Source: Winogradskyella ludwigii (GTDB lineage: Bacteria; Bacteroidota; Bacteroidia; Flavobacteriales; Flavobacteriaceae). Taken from it: a stretch of DNA of 64,000 nucleotides. The stretch is from positions 453,326-517,325 of the forward strand of contig NZ_JABFDF010000003.1 in assembly GCF_013403985.1 (NCBI RefSeq). Direction: 5' to 3'. Shown here one piece after another: positions 1 to 8,414 of this stretch. The notes beneath the pieces were generated by a model. That model did not search any database, had not been told where the DNA came from, and saw only the letters and a list, made by a program, of their open reading frames with translations. The position numbers and the translations under genes were made by a program. Each line of letters begins with the position of its first letter. The first letter of the stretch is position 1.

Positions 1-1907
1 GGCAATATGCAGGTTTTTCTACAGCAGAAGAATCTAACGCATTTTACAGAAGAAACTTAGCTGCTGGACAAAAAGGATTGTCAGTAGCCTTTGATTTAGC
101 CACGCATAGAGGTTACGATTCCGATCATCCACGTGTTACAGGAGATGTTGGTAAAGCTGGTGTGGCGATAGATTCTATTTTAGATATGGAGATTTTGTTC
201 GATCAAATTCCATTAGATAAAATGTCGGTTTCTATGACTATGAATGGAGCTGTATTACCAATTATGGCTTTTTACATTGCAGCAGCCAAAAAACAAGGAG
301 TGTCATTAGATCAACTTTCAGGAACCATTCAGAATGATATTCTAAAGGAATTTATGGTGCGTAATACGTACATCTATCCACCATTACCTTCAATGAAGAT
401 TATTGGAGATATTTTCGATTATACGACTAAAAACATGCCTAAATTCAATTCCATTTCTATTAGTGGTTACCACATGCAAGAAGCTGGTGCAACGGCAGAT
501 ATTGAATTAGCATATACGTTAGCCGATGGTATGGAATACATTAGAACGGGATTAAAATCGGGTTTAAAAATTGATGAATTCGCACCACGTTTATCTTTCT
601 TTTGGGCTGTAGGAATGAATCATTTTATGGAAATTGCTAAAATGCGTGCTGCACGTATGCTTTGGGCAAAAATTATAAAATCGTTTAATCCAACCAATCC
701 AAAATCGATGGCATTGCGTACGCATAGTCAAACATCGGGTTGGAGTTTAAGTGAGCAAGATCCTTTTAATAATGTCGCAAGAACTTGCATTGAAGCAATG
801 GCTGCCACATTAGGAGGAACACAATCGTTACACACAAACGCTTTGGATGAAGCCATTGCATTACCAACAGATTTCTCGGCAAGAATTGCTCGTAACACAC
901 AGATTTTTATTCAAGATGAAACGCAAACCACTAAAGCGGTTGATCCTTGGGCTGGTTCTTATTATGTAGAATATTTAACACAAGAAATTGCTAAGAAAGC
1001 TTGGAAACTGATTGAAGAAGTTGAAGAACTAGGCGGCATGGCAAAAGCGATAGAAACTGGAGTGCCTAAATTACGTATTGAAGAAGCTTCTGCTCGTAAA
1101 CAAGCCCGTTTAGATTCTGCTCAAGATATTTTGGTTGGAGTTAATAAGTTTAAAACCACTGAAAAAACAAATATTGAAATCTTAGATGTTGATAATACTG
1201 TTGTAAGAGATTCTCAGATTGCACGCTTAAATAAAATGAAAGCCGAACGTAATTCTGAAACTGTTGCTGCTAATCTAAAAGCATTAGAAAATTGTGCTGG
1301 TGGAGCAGGAGGTAATTTATTAGAATTAGCCGTTGAAGCTGCAGAAAATTTTGCTACTTTAGGTGAAATATCTGATGCTTTAGAAGTTCATTTTGGAAGA
1401 CACAAAGCAGATACTAAATTAATAAGTGGTGTGTACGGAAAAGAAGTAAATAACGATAATACCTTTGCAAAAGCTCAAAAAATGACTGATAAATTTGCAG
1501 AAATTGAAGGTCGACGACCAAGAGTAATGATTGCAAAAATGGGTCAGGATGGACACGATAGAGGTGCAAAAGTAGTCGCTTCTAGTTTTGCAGATTTAGG
1601 TTTTGATGTAGATATGGGAGGTTTATTTCAAACACCAGAAGAGGTTGCAAAACAAGCCATTGAAAATGATGTACACTTTGTAGGAGCATCAAGTTTGGCT
1701 GCTGGTCACAAAACGTTAATTCCGCAATTAATAGGTGAATTAGAAAAATTAGGACGACCAGATATTATGGTTTTTGCAGGAGGAGTAATTCCGGCACAAG
1801 ATTATGATTATTTATTAGAACGAAAAGTAGCGGCTATTTTTGGTCCTGGAACCGTAATTTCAGAATCTGCTATAACTATTATGGAAAAATATTTAGAACA
1901 GGAATAA
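1..1907 (+). CDS. scpA: Methylmalonyl-CoA mutase large subunit, 5'-truncated by the window
   Basis: Adenosylcobalamin-dependent mutase that interconverts succinyl-CoA and (R)-methylmalonyl-CoA in propionate and branched-chain metabolism. The frame is open from base 3 ([18 protein letters not shown]), so the gene begins upstream; the TTG at 78 is internal. About 634 residues are visible against roughly 710 for the family. The TIM-barrel catalytic part includes [20 protein letters not shown], and the C-terminal B12-binding domain has DGHDRG, whose His is the cobalt ligand, plus [10 protein letters not shown] and a GPGT loop. It stops just before a strong hairpin terminator. The mutase chaperone MeaB is encoded 0.9 kb away on the other strand, which supports the assignment. 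Confidence 0.95.
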   Translation, partial: QYAGFSTAEESNAFYRRNLAAGQKGLSVAFDLATHRGYDSDHPRVTGDVGKAGVAIDSILDMEILFDQIPLDKMSVSMTMNGAVLPIMAFYIAAAKKQGVSLDQLSGTIQNDILKEFMVRNTYIYPPLPSMKIIGDIFDYTTKNMPKFNSISISGYHMQEAGATADIELAYTLADGMEYIRTGLKSGLKIDEFAPRLSFFWAVGMNHFMEIAKMRAARMLWAKIIKSFNPTNPKSMALRTHSQTSGWSLSEQDPFNNVARTCIEAMAATLGGTQSLHTNALDEAIALPTDFSARIARNTQIFIQDETQTTKAVDPWAGSYYVEYLTQEIAKKAWKLIEEVEELGGMAKAIETGVPKLRIEEASARKQARLDSAQDILVGVNKFKTTEKTNIEILDVDNTVVRDSQIARLNKMKAERNSETVAANLKALENCAGGAGGNLLELAVEAAENFATLGEISDALEVHFGRHKADTKLISGVYGKEVNNDNTFAKAQKMTDKFAEIEGRRPRVMIAKMGQDGHDRGAKVVASSFADLGFDVDMGGLFQTPEEVAKQAIENDVHFVGASSLAAGHKTLIPQLIGELEKLGRPDIMVFAGGVIPAQDYDYLLERKVAAIFGPGTVISESAITIMEKYLEQE

Positions 1908-1927
1908 ACTTTAAATAATTAATATTT

Positions 1928-1960
1928 AAAAGCCCAAACATTAATTTGTTTGGGCTTTTT
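1928..1960. terminator. Bidirectional intrinsic terminator after the mutase gene
   Basis: A perfect 13-bp stem (AAAAGCCCAAACA at 1928-1940, TGTTTGGGCTTTT at 1947-1959) encloses a 6-nt loop. T-runs follow it on the plus strand and also on the minus strand, so it can end both the mutase transcript and the convergent meaB/thioesterase transcript. Confidence 0.9.
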
Positions 1961-2004
1961 ATGTTATTCACAACATCTAAATATAGTTCTAGTAAAAATA
2001 TGTA

Positions 2005-2757
2005 TTAGTAACGTTTCCAAATGGTTCTAGCAATAGCACAAACTTTATCACTGCTTTCAATTTTTATAGTATGTTCAAAAGCGTTTTTTTCTATAAGTTC
2101 CTTTGTTAACGACAAAACAGTATCACCATACTGTGCTTCCGCAATAAAACGACCATCTATGGAATGTAGATAATAGTTATTGGTAATATCTTCAGGTATA
2201 GATTCAATAACCCATTGTAAATATCTAATATTGTTGACATGTTTGTTCATGTCTGTGTCATATCTATTGACTCTAAATTGCTTTACATAATCTGTAAAAC
2301 TGATAGCCTCTATTTTTTTCTTGATATTTCTACTGATAGATTCTTCTGAGAAAAAAGACCATTTTTCTTTAATCTCTTCAAAAATTGGAACTGGTCTTCT
2401 TTTTTCAATATCAAAGAACACCCATAAACCTTTAGCTCGTCCAATAATATTTTGATGTTCATCATAAATAATATTTTCTCTGTAGCCTTTAATAGAGGAG
2501 TAGCTAGAAAGCCAAGTTCTAATGGTAATTTTTTCTTTATAACTAGGATAACGATCTATTTGTAAAACACCTGAAACTAAAACCCAACCTACATTCTTTT
2601 TTACAAGATCAAATAAACTATGATCTATTGAATAACAATGATCTGCTGCAGTTTCCTCTAACAAGCCTAACATAATTGTTGGCGTTGCTAAGCCTAGCTC
2701 ATTCATTTCAAAATATCTTAACTCAAATTGTTTGTCAAAGAATTTATCAAACGTCAT
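2005..2757 (-). CDS. Acyl-ACP thioesterase family protein
   Basis: A 250-aa double-hotdog protein that resembles bacterial and plant acyl-ACP thioesterases, which release fatty acids from acyl carrier protein in the cytoplasm. Recognisable family features are the N-terminal FELRYFEMNELGLATP, the VGWVLVSGVLQIDRYP block, the first-hotdog helix IGRAKGLWVFFDIEKRRP, and a second hotdog with NRYDTDMNKHVNNIRYLQW, whose Asp and N-K-H-V-N residues match the catalytic region of the family. It starts 26 nt after meaB on the same strand and is probably cotranscribed with it. Chain-length preference cannot be read from the sequence. I see no signal peptide. Confidence 0.8.
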   Translation of the reverse strand: MTFDKFFDKQFELRYFEMNELGLATPTIMLGLLEETAADHCYSIDHSLFDLVKKNVGWVLVSGVLQIDRYPSYKEKITIRTWLSSYSSIKGYRENIIYDEHQNIIGRAKGLWVFFDIEKRRPVPIFEEIKEKWSFFSEESISRNIKKKIEAISFTDYVKQFRVNRYDTDMNKHVNNIRYLQWVIESIPEDITNNYYLHSIDGRFIAEAQYGDTVLSLTKELIEKNAFEHTIKIESSDKVCAIARTIWKRY

Positions 2758-2783
2758 TTTATGGCTATATAAGGTTTGAAAAT

Positions 2784-3791
2784 CTATTTAAACGATTTTT
2801 TAAAGGTGTCAATAATTTGCTGAGCAGCTTTAACAGGTGAAATTTCTGAAGAGACTATATCTTTTTCTAAAACAGAAAGTTTAGTCTTAATATCCTTAGA
2901 GTTATAAAACATATGTTTTAATTCTTCATTAATATTATTATACATCCATTTTATTTGTTGATGATCTCTATTTTTTAAGAAATAACCATTCTCATCCACT
3001 AGTTTTTTGTATTTCAGAATTACGTCCCAAATATGAGAAATTCCAATATTCTTTATTGCTGAAGCCGTACTTACCTCAGGACTCCAACCAGATTCTGCTA
3101 ACGGAAAAATATGTAGGGCATTTTGATATTGTCTTTTGGCTAATTTACTCATGGTAATATTATCACCATCTGCCTTATTAATGACCACCATATCGGCCAT
3201 TTCCATAATCCCTTTCTTAATGCCTTGTAATTCATCTCCAGCACCTGCAAGCATTAATAACAAAAAGAAATCTGTCATGCCATGAACAGCTGTTTCAGAT
3301 TGTCCAACACCAACAGTTTCAATTAAAATAACATCGTAACCAGCAGCTTCGCAAAGCAACATGGTTTCTCCTGTTTTATTCGCAACACCTCCTAAAGTAT
3401 CTCCAGAGGCAGAAGGTCTAATGTACGCTTCTTGTAAAATTGCTAATTCTTCCATTCTAGTTTTATCACCTAGAATACTTCCTTTAGTTCGCTGACTTGT
3501 TGGATCTATAGATAAAATAGCCACTTTATGTCCTAGTTTTACGAGATGCAAACCAAAAACTTCTATAAATGTGCTTTTTCCAACACCAGGAACTCCTGTA
3601 ATACCAATACGAATTGATTTCCCTGAACTTGGTAAAATCTCTTGAACGATTTCTTTAGCTAATACTTTATCACTTTCTAAATTACTTTCTATAATAGTAA
3701 TTGCTCTAGAAAGAATAACACGATCTCCTGCCAATACACCATCAATATACGATTTTGCTGATAGTCTATTTTTTGGTTTGTAGTTTTTCAT
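2784..3791 (-). CDS. meaB: MeaB/ArgK-type GTPase, methylmalonyl-CoA mutase chaperone
   Basis: G3E-family GTPase that protects methylmalonyl-CoA mutase and gates cofactor loading. At 335 aa it has the normal length. A Walker A GVPGVGKST lies at about residues 66-74, IDPTSQRTKGSILGDKTRM is the switch region, ETVGVGQSE the Walker B/switch II region, and VINKAD the base-specificity motif. It converges on the mutase gene rather than following it, so here the two are not in one operon. The following thioesterase gene is 26 nt downstream. No upstream gene lies close on this strand, so the promoter should be within 3792-4008. Confidence 0.93.
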   Translation of the reverse strand: MKNYKPKNRLSAKSYIDGVLAGDRVILSRAITIIESNLESDKVLAKEIVQEILPSSGKSIRIGITGVPGVGKSTFIEVFGLHLVKLGHKVAILSIDPTSQRTKGSILGDKTRMEELAILQEAYIRPSASGDTLGGVANKTGETMLLCEAAGYDVILIETVGVGQSETAVHGMTDFFLLLMLAGAGDELQGIKKGIMEMADMVVINKADGDNITMSKLAKRQYQNALHIFPLAESGWSPEVSTASAIKNIGISHIWDVILKYKKLVDENGYFLKNRDHQQIKWMYNNINEELKHMFYNSKDIKTKLSVLEKDIVSSEISPVKAAQQIIDTFKKSFK

Positions 3792-4008
3792 TTTAAGAGG
3801 TTGAAAGCTAAGTTTGTTTAGTAAAAATCAGCTTTAACAAAGATACTCATAATGAAAAAAACGACCACAAAATAAAGGGTGTTTTTAATAGAATTTTTAT
3901 AATTTAATATAAATAAAATTCATTGAAATGCGAAGTAGGTGAGTGGTCTGTAAAATTTTAACCAACACATTTTAATTGTTTTGAATTGAAGAAAAAGTGA
4001 TACTAAAA

Positions 4009-4743
4009 CTAAATATTTAATCGGCTATAAACCATAGATTTATAACTTTCTCCAATTGGTATTCTTTCATCATTAATAATGACTCTGTTTTTCTGAATTG
4101 AAGTGATCTTATTCACATTTACAATGTAAGATCTATGGACTCTGATAAATATATGTTCTGGTAATTTAGATTGAATGTCTTTAAAACTCATTAAGGTTAA
4201 AATAGGTTTAGAACCTTCAGAATAAATCTTTAAATAATCTTTTAACCCTTGAATATGAATAATACTTTTGATATCAATTTTTACATTTTCATATTCAGAT
4301 TTTACAAAGATAAAATCATCTACACTAGCAACTGTAGCGGCTGTATCTCCTGTTGCAGAAGACACATTAAAGGCAGTACTAACATTTAACCGCATCATTT
4401 CTTTCACACGATTTGCGGCTTTTAAAAAACGTGGAAAGGGAATAGGTTTTACTAAATAATCTACGGCATTTAAATCGAAACCTTCTAAAGCATATTCTGG
4501 ATACGCTGTTGTAAAAATAAAATAAGGCACTTTGCCTTCAAGAGATTTTATAAGTTCTATACCTGAAATATTTGGCATTTCAATATCAGAGAACACCAAA
4601 TCAATACTGTTATTATTAATAAATTCTAAGGCTTCAATAGCATTGGTAAACGTACTAATAACGTCAACATTACTTAAAGCTTTACAATACGATTCTATAA
4701 TATCTATTGCTAATGGCTCATCATCTATTATTATGCAATTCAT
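4009..4743 (-). CDS. LytTR-family response regulator
   Basis: A 244-aa cytoplasmic two-component regulator. The N-terminal receiver domain has the acidic pair IIDDEP, the phospho-acceptor Asp53 in FSDIEMP, the Thr in FTTAYPEYALEGF, and the Lys in DYLVKPI. The C-terminal LytTR DNA-binding domain (about residues 135-244) has FIFVKSEYENVKID, IIHIQGLKDYLKIY and FIRVHRSYIVN, all typical. Its start overlaps the end of the sensor kinase gene by 23 nt, so the two form a cognate pair translated together. It is a paralogue of the regulator at 18218-18949. Confidence 0.93.
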   Translation of the reverse strand: MNCIIIDDEPLAIDIIESYCKALSNVDVISTFTNAIEALEFINNNSIDLVFSDIEMPNISGIELIKSLEGKVPYFIFTTAYPEYALEGFDLNAVDYLVKPIPFPRFLKAANRVKEMMRLNVSTAFNVSSATGDTAATVASVDDFIFVKSEYENVKIDIKSIIHIQGLKDYLKIYSEGSKPILTLMSFKDIQSKLPEHIFIRVHRSYIVNVNKITSIQKNRVIINDERIPIGESYKSMVYSRLNI

Positions 4744-5776
4744 TATCCTTTAAGTTTATTGTTAAATGAACCTTGTAATTTGTTTTAGTTTCTTCGATAA
4801 TTAATTCGTGATTTTTGTTATACAAATGATTAAGTTGATTCTTAATATTTTTTAAACCTACACCAGAATTTTTTTCGTCGCGTCTATATAAACCAATTAT
4901 ATTCTCGACTTCAAAGATTAAATTATTATCTAAAACTTTAATTTTTATATCTATATGGGTATTGCCTTCATAGTCTGTTCCGTACTTAAAAGCATTTTCA
5001 ATAAAGGAAATTAATAATAATGGATAGATTTTTAAATTTCTTGTTTCACCTTTTATGTTAAGTTTAACAGCTTCAGAGTTTTTAAGGCGTAATCGCTGTA
5101 ATGCGATGTAGTTTTTTAAATAATTGATCTCTTTTTCTAATAAAACTTGTTTATCTCCAGCTTCGTAAAGCATATAGCGCATTAATTCTGATAAGGTTAT
5201 TACAGCCTCTGGAGCATCATTAGATTTACTTCTTACTAAAGAATAAATACTATTTAATGAATTGAATAAAAAATGAGGGTTTAATTGATTTCTTAAGAAT
5301 TGAAGCTTAATCTCTTTGTGTTCGTTTTCGAGTTCTTTTGATTCACTCTCTTTTTTATAAAAATCTACTACCAAACTAAAAATACCACCTAAAAGATATA
5401 TTGTTAAAGAAAATACAACAGGAATTGCATGTCTTATTCCCATTAATCCTCCTGGTCTGTTTGGAGGTTGAGGCATATTATCCCTAAACCTATCTACTAG
5501 AGTGTTTACTATTAATTCTTGACTGACATAGTTAAACAGTAATAAAAAAAGGACTGAAACTATTATGTATAAAAATAATTTTCGTTTTAATAAAAGATAA
5601 GGAACAAAAAATAAATAGTTAGTGTAGAATAAAACAGGACGTATAAGCTGCCTTAAATATAATTCTGAAGGTACCTCACCCAATTCAATATAAGCAGTTA
5701 ATAATGGAAATATACTTATACATAACCATACTAAGATATGAACCGTAAGTTCTTTATACGAGATGTTTTTTATCAA
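4721..5776 (-). CDS. LytS-type membrane sensor histidine kinase
   Basis: A 351-aa kinase with four predicted membrane helices in the first 140 residues and no extracellular sensor domain of note, followed by a His_kinase domain. The phospho-acceptor is His168 in LNPHFLFNSLNSIYSL, and the ATPase part has LLISFIENAFKYG (N box) and NSGVGLKNI (G box). It is 23 nt upstream of the 5800-6153 gene's stop and overlaps the LytTR regulator gene, so all three are likely cotranscribed. The organisation matches the second kinase at 17175-18209. The signal sensed is unknown. Confidence 0.9.
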   Translation of the reverse strand: MIKNISYKELTVHILVWLCISIFPLLTAYIELGEVPSELYLRQLIRPVLFYTNYLFFVPYLLLKRKLFLYIIVSVLFLLLFNYVSQELIVNTLVDRFRDNMPQPPNRPGGLMGIRHAIPVVFSLTIYLLGGIFSLVVDFYKKESESKELENEHKEIKLQFLRNQLNPHFLFNSLNSIYSLVRSKSNDAPEAVITLSELMRYMLYEAGDKQVLLEKEINYLKNYIALQRLRLKNSEAVKLNIKGETRNLKIYPLLLISFIENAFKYGTDYEGNTHIDIKIKVLDNNLIFEVENIIGLYRRDEKNSGVGLKNIKNQLNHLYNKNHELIIEETKTNYKVHLTINLKDNELHNNR

Positions 5777-5799
5777 AATTTAATAATTATTGAACCGAA

Positions 5800-6153
5800 T
5801 TAAATACTATTGTAATAAATATTATTCTTGTTCAGATCATCTTTGTTAATCTTAGGAAACATTTTTTTCTCGAGTTTATTAACAACGAGTTTTCCTATTT
5901 TTTCTGCATCCAATTTGGTTTTAAAAACTTGCTTCCCTTTTACAGCAGGAATATATTCTTGACTAATAAACAAAGCACCATTATTATAGACTTCGTAAAT
6001 CCAAAAACTATCTTTTTCTTTAACCTTTAGTGAATATACAGTTTCATTAACATCTTTTTTATCGATAGTGCTATTTTGAAGATTATAAAACAAAATAGTT
6101 ACAATTGAAATTACTACAAAAACGGTTATATAGCTATATATTCTTTTCATCAT
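5800..6153 (-). CDS. Small membrane-anchored protein of unknown function
   Basis: A 117-aa protein I do not recognise. It has one N-terminal hydrophobic helix (YITVFVVISIVTILFYNL) and then a soluble, probably periplasmic, stretch with FWIYEVYNNGALFISQEYIPA and a lysine-rich tail. The tail could fold as a small alpha/beta unit. It is the first gene of the LytS/LytTR operon, 23 nt before the kinase, so it might act as an accessory signal receptor for that pair. This is inferred from position only. It starts only 19 nt after the terminator-like hairpin at 6163-6217. Confidence 0.65.
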   Translation of the reverse strand: MMKRIYSYITVFVVISIVTILFYNLQNSTIDKKDVNETVYSLKVKEKDSFWIYEVYNNGALFISQEYIPAVKGKQVFKTKLDAEKIGKLVVNKLEKKMFPKINKDDLNKNNIYYNSI

Positions 6154-6162
6154 ATTTATAAT

Positions 6163-6217
6163 TTAAAAAAAGAGCCAGGACTTATCAGGTATAGGGATAC
6201 AAAATTTATCCTGGCTC
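6163..6217 (-). terminator. Terminator or attenuator between the kelch and LytS transcripts
   Basis: On the minus strand GAGCCAGGA (6217-6209) pairs perfectly with TCCTGGCTC (6180-6172) around a 28-nt loop, and a run of seven T follows. This fits an intrinsic terminator of the kelch operon. It also lies just ahead of the ATG at 6153, so read-through would supply the small-protein/LytS/LytTR operon. Confidence 0.7.
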
Positions 6218-6222
6218 GGGTA

Positions 6223-6261
6223 TTGACTATTTAATTGACATCTACAAACAACAATAGTCAA
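6223..6261. repeat. Inverted repeat TTGACTATT/AATAGTCAA
   Basis: Perfect 9-bp arms at 6223-6231 and 6253-6261 are separated by 21 nt, in the gap between the kelch gene stop and the terminator hairpin. It could be an operator or an RNA stem. No protein is assigned to it. Confidence 0.45.
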
Positions 6262-6288
6262 CGGAATCAATCTAAACAATTCTTTATA

Positions 6289-7296
6289 TTAGTTATCGTC
6301 GTCGTCTTGTTCTTGTGTTGGGAAAAATTCCATGTTATCATCTAAATACAATGTTCCGTTTCTTCCTAAGGCTACAAAAGCACGTTCACCATTATTAAAT
6401 GAGACAGCATCTCTTCGTGCATAAAGTTCAAATTCTGTTTTTTCTTTCCATACTTCTGTTGCTGGGTTATATTCATAAACAGTATCTGTACTTCCTCCAT
6501 AATCTCCACAAGCCACATAACCTTTACCGTTTATTGTAAATGCTACAGCATTAGATCTAAATACGTAATCATCATCATCTTCATCAATATCCTCAAGCTG
6601 TGACCAAACTTCTGTATCTAAGTTAAATACCCAGAAATCTGTTTCGTAAACACCATTACTAATACCTGTCCCTAAATACACGTTATTATCAATTGTAAAT
6701 GTTACACCATCTTTTCTTTTATCTCCTCCAAAGCCATAAACTTCAGTCCAAGAATCTGAAGTTGGATCGTATTTCCAGAAATCTTTTTTATCACTTCCAT
6801 CAAAACCAGTACCTACATAACCAGCAGTAGTAGATCCAAAACCTACAGCACCGTATCTTGCAGAACCACCAAAATCGGCAATTTGCGTCCAACTATTGGT
6901 TGAAGCGTTGTATTTATAAAAATCTGCTAATTCTTCGTTAGTATCTCCATTATAACCCGTTCCAATATAACCATCGTTATTAATTACAAAAGATACTCCT
7001 GCACTACGAACTTCACCTGGGAAATCTGATAATTGTTGCCAAGAATTAGTATCCATATTGTAACTCCAAAAATCATCATAATAATCATCACCATCATAAC
7101 CTGTTCCCATATAGCCAATGTTACCAATGGTAAAGGCTGTAGAACTACTTCTAGCTTCTTCATTAAATGTAGATTTCTTTACCCAGTTTCCTACGGTATC
7201 ATCACTATCGTCATCGCTACTGCAGCTGTATGACATTGTTAGTATGGCTCCTAAAAAAAGAAACCTTAAGATTGATTTGTTATTCATTTTTTTCAT
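6289..7296 (-). CDS. Kelch-repeat surface lipoprotein
   Basis: A 335-aa lipoprotein. The signal peptide ends in SYSC at about residue 25, and the mature N-terminus CSSDDDSDD is an acidic stretch of the kind that exports lipoproteins to the surface in Bacteroidota. The rest is about six kelch-type blades with repeated patterns such as YNMDTNSWQQLSDFPGE, YKYNASTNSWTQIADF, WKYDPTSDSWTEV and YEYNPATEVWKEKTEF, giving a beta-propeller. Each blade carries a G-Y-x-G-T-G motif. It follows the outer-membrane protein gene by 1 nt and is probably translated with it. The role may be binding or adhesion. Confidence 0.85.
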   Translation of the reverse strand: MKKMNNKSILRFLFLGAILTMSYSCSSDDDSDDTVGNWVKKSTFNEEARSSSTAFTIGNIGYMGTGYDGDDYYDDFWSYNMDTNSWQQLSDFPGEVRSAGVSFVINNDGYIGTGYNGDTNEELADFYKYNASTNSWTQIADFGGSARYGAVGFGSTTAGYVGTGFDGSDKKDFWKYDPTSDSWTEVYGFGGDKRKDGVTFTIDNNVYLGTGISNGVYETDFWVFNLDTEVWSQLEDIDEDDDDYVFRSNAVAFTINGKGYVACGDYGGSTDTVYEYNPATEVWKEKTEFELYARRDAVSFNNGERAFVALGRNGTLYLDDNMEFFPTQEQDDDDN

Positions 7297-7297
7297 T

Positions 7298-8200
7298 TTA
7301 CTTATTATTTATGTTTAAACTAATTCCTATGTTTAATGACAATGAATCATCAGAATCAAAATCATATATGGCATTATCATTTTTTGTAATAGAGAGTTCA
7401 CTTGCTGTTAAATAACCAACATTAAAATATGTAGACCAATTAGAATCAAATTGAAAATTATATCCAAGCGCCACATTTAGAGCCGTAAATTCATATTTTG
7501 AATTATAGAAAACAGCATCATTTTCCATACTAAATCCTGATGCATTATTTACGTAAATAGATTCCGGTTTCCCTGTTAAACTGATAATACTCTGTTCGTT
7601 TACAGCATAATATGCTCCTGTAATAGGAAAACCTATTTCATACCTAAACTTTTCATTTACATTATTAGAATAAGAGATCAGTGGATAAAAGTTTGGTTTA
7701 CCAAATAACGAACCATATCCAGCACCTATATTTAAATAAGATTCTAGTCCATTATCTTTATGCCAAGTTTTAATGAAATTTGCAGCATAACTAAAAACAA
7801 AATCTTCACTTGTAATTTTCTCGTTAAATGTTGAAGACAAATAGGGAGAAAGCGTAATGTCTAAGTCCCAATTATTAGCTAGTGCTTTTTTATACTTGGC
7901 GTAGATTTCTAAACTGTGTAACTCTTCAAATGAATTAAAATGATTGTACATATCATAATCTTCAAAATCACTACTTGTATTTGTGTAATGCACACCAAAA
8001 CCAAAGGTTGGTTTTTTTAATAACGATGTAAAATCAACGGTTATAGATTTTTTTTCAAATTGAACATCATTTAAACTGGTGTAAATGTTGTAGTCTAGGG
8101 CAACCAAATCTTCTGCACCAGTTGTTATAAACATATTTTGTCCATACATGGTTATAGAAACTAAACTAAAGGCTATATAATAAATTGTTTTTGTACTCAT
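7298..8200 (-). CDS. Outer-membrane beta-barrel protein (DUF6268-like)
   Basis: A 300-aa exported protein. I chose the ATG at 8200 rather than the GTG at 8221 because it gives a standard signal peptide (MSTKTIYYIAFSLVSITMYGQ). The mature part alternates aromatic strands and turns (FGFGVHYTNTSSDFEDYDMY, LNIGAGYGSLFGKPNFYPL) and ends in LSLNIGISLNINNK, as expected for a barrel of about 12 strands. It resembles the protein at 40369-41256 in the YPLISY...GFP segment. The first gene of the kelch operon, it is divergent from the DUF4270 gene. Phased GTCTA repeats lie 45-70 nt upstream of its start. The domain number is from memory. Confidence 0.7.
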   Translation of the reverse strand: MSTKTIYYIAFSLVSITMYGQNMFITTGAEDLVALDYNIYTSLNDVQFEKKSITVDFTSLLKKPTFGFGVHYTNTSSDFEDYDMYNHFNSFEELHSLEIYAKYKKALANNWDLDITLSPYLSSTFNEKITSEDFVFSYAANFIKTWHKDNGLESYLNIGAGYGSLFGKPNFYPLISYSNNVNEKFRYEIGFPITGAYYAVNEQSIISLTGKPESIYVNNASGFSMENDAVFYNSKYEFTALNVALGYNFQFDSNWSTYFNVGYLTASELSITKNDNAIYDFDSDDSLSLNIGISLNINNK

Positions 8201-8244
8201 CGAGTGCGAACATACTAACACAAACTTTTACTCTAATTATAAAA

Positions 8245-8296
8245 TAGACCTATACAGTTTTCATGTAGACAAACTCCTCATTTTAATCTATGAATC
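8245..8296 (-). promoter_or_regulatory. Phased GTCTA direct repeats upstream of the barrel/kelch operon
   Basis: Read towards the 8200 start, GTCTA occurs at 8270-8266 and again exactly 21 nt on at 8249-8245; the first is 66 nt before the ATG. GATTCATAGAT at 8296-8286 precedes the first GTCTA by 15 nt, an arrangement repeated upstream of 19637. Two direct repeats spaced by two helical turns are the usual form of a LytTR-type site. The link to either LytTR protein is inference. Confidence 0.5.
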
Positions 8297-8414
8297 CAAT
8301 TGTTAACTTTAATAGTATAAAAACTGCTTTTTGTAGATAAATATTAGCCGTAGGTATATTTCACTTTTTATTAGATTAAAACGGTAGTTGATTTGTAGAA
8401 ATTCTATAAAACAA

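Noticed and set aside
8388..8414. Upstream TTG start for the DUF4270 lipoprotein
   Set aside because: It would put ten extra residues before the hydrophobic signal; ATG at 8415 gives a normal lipoprotein signal peptide.
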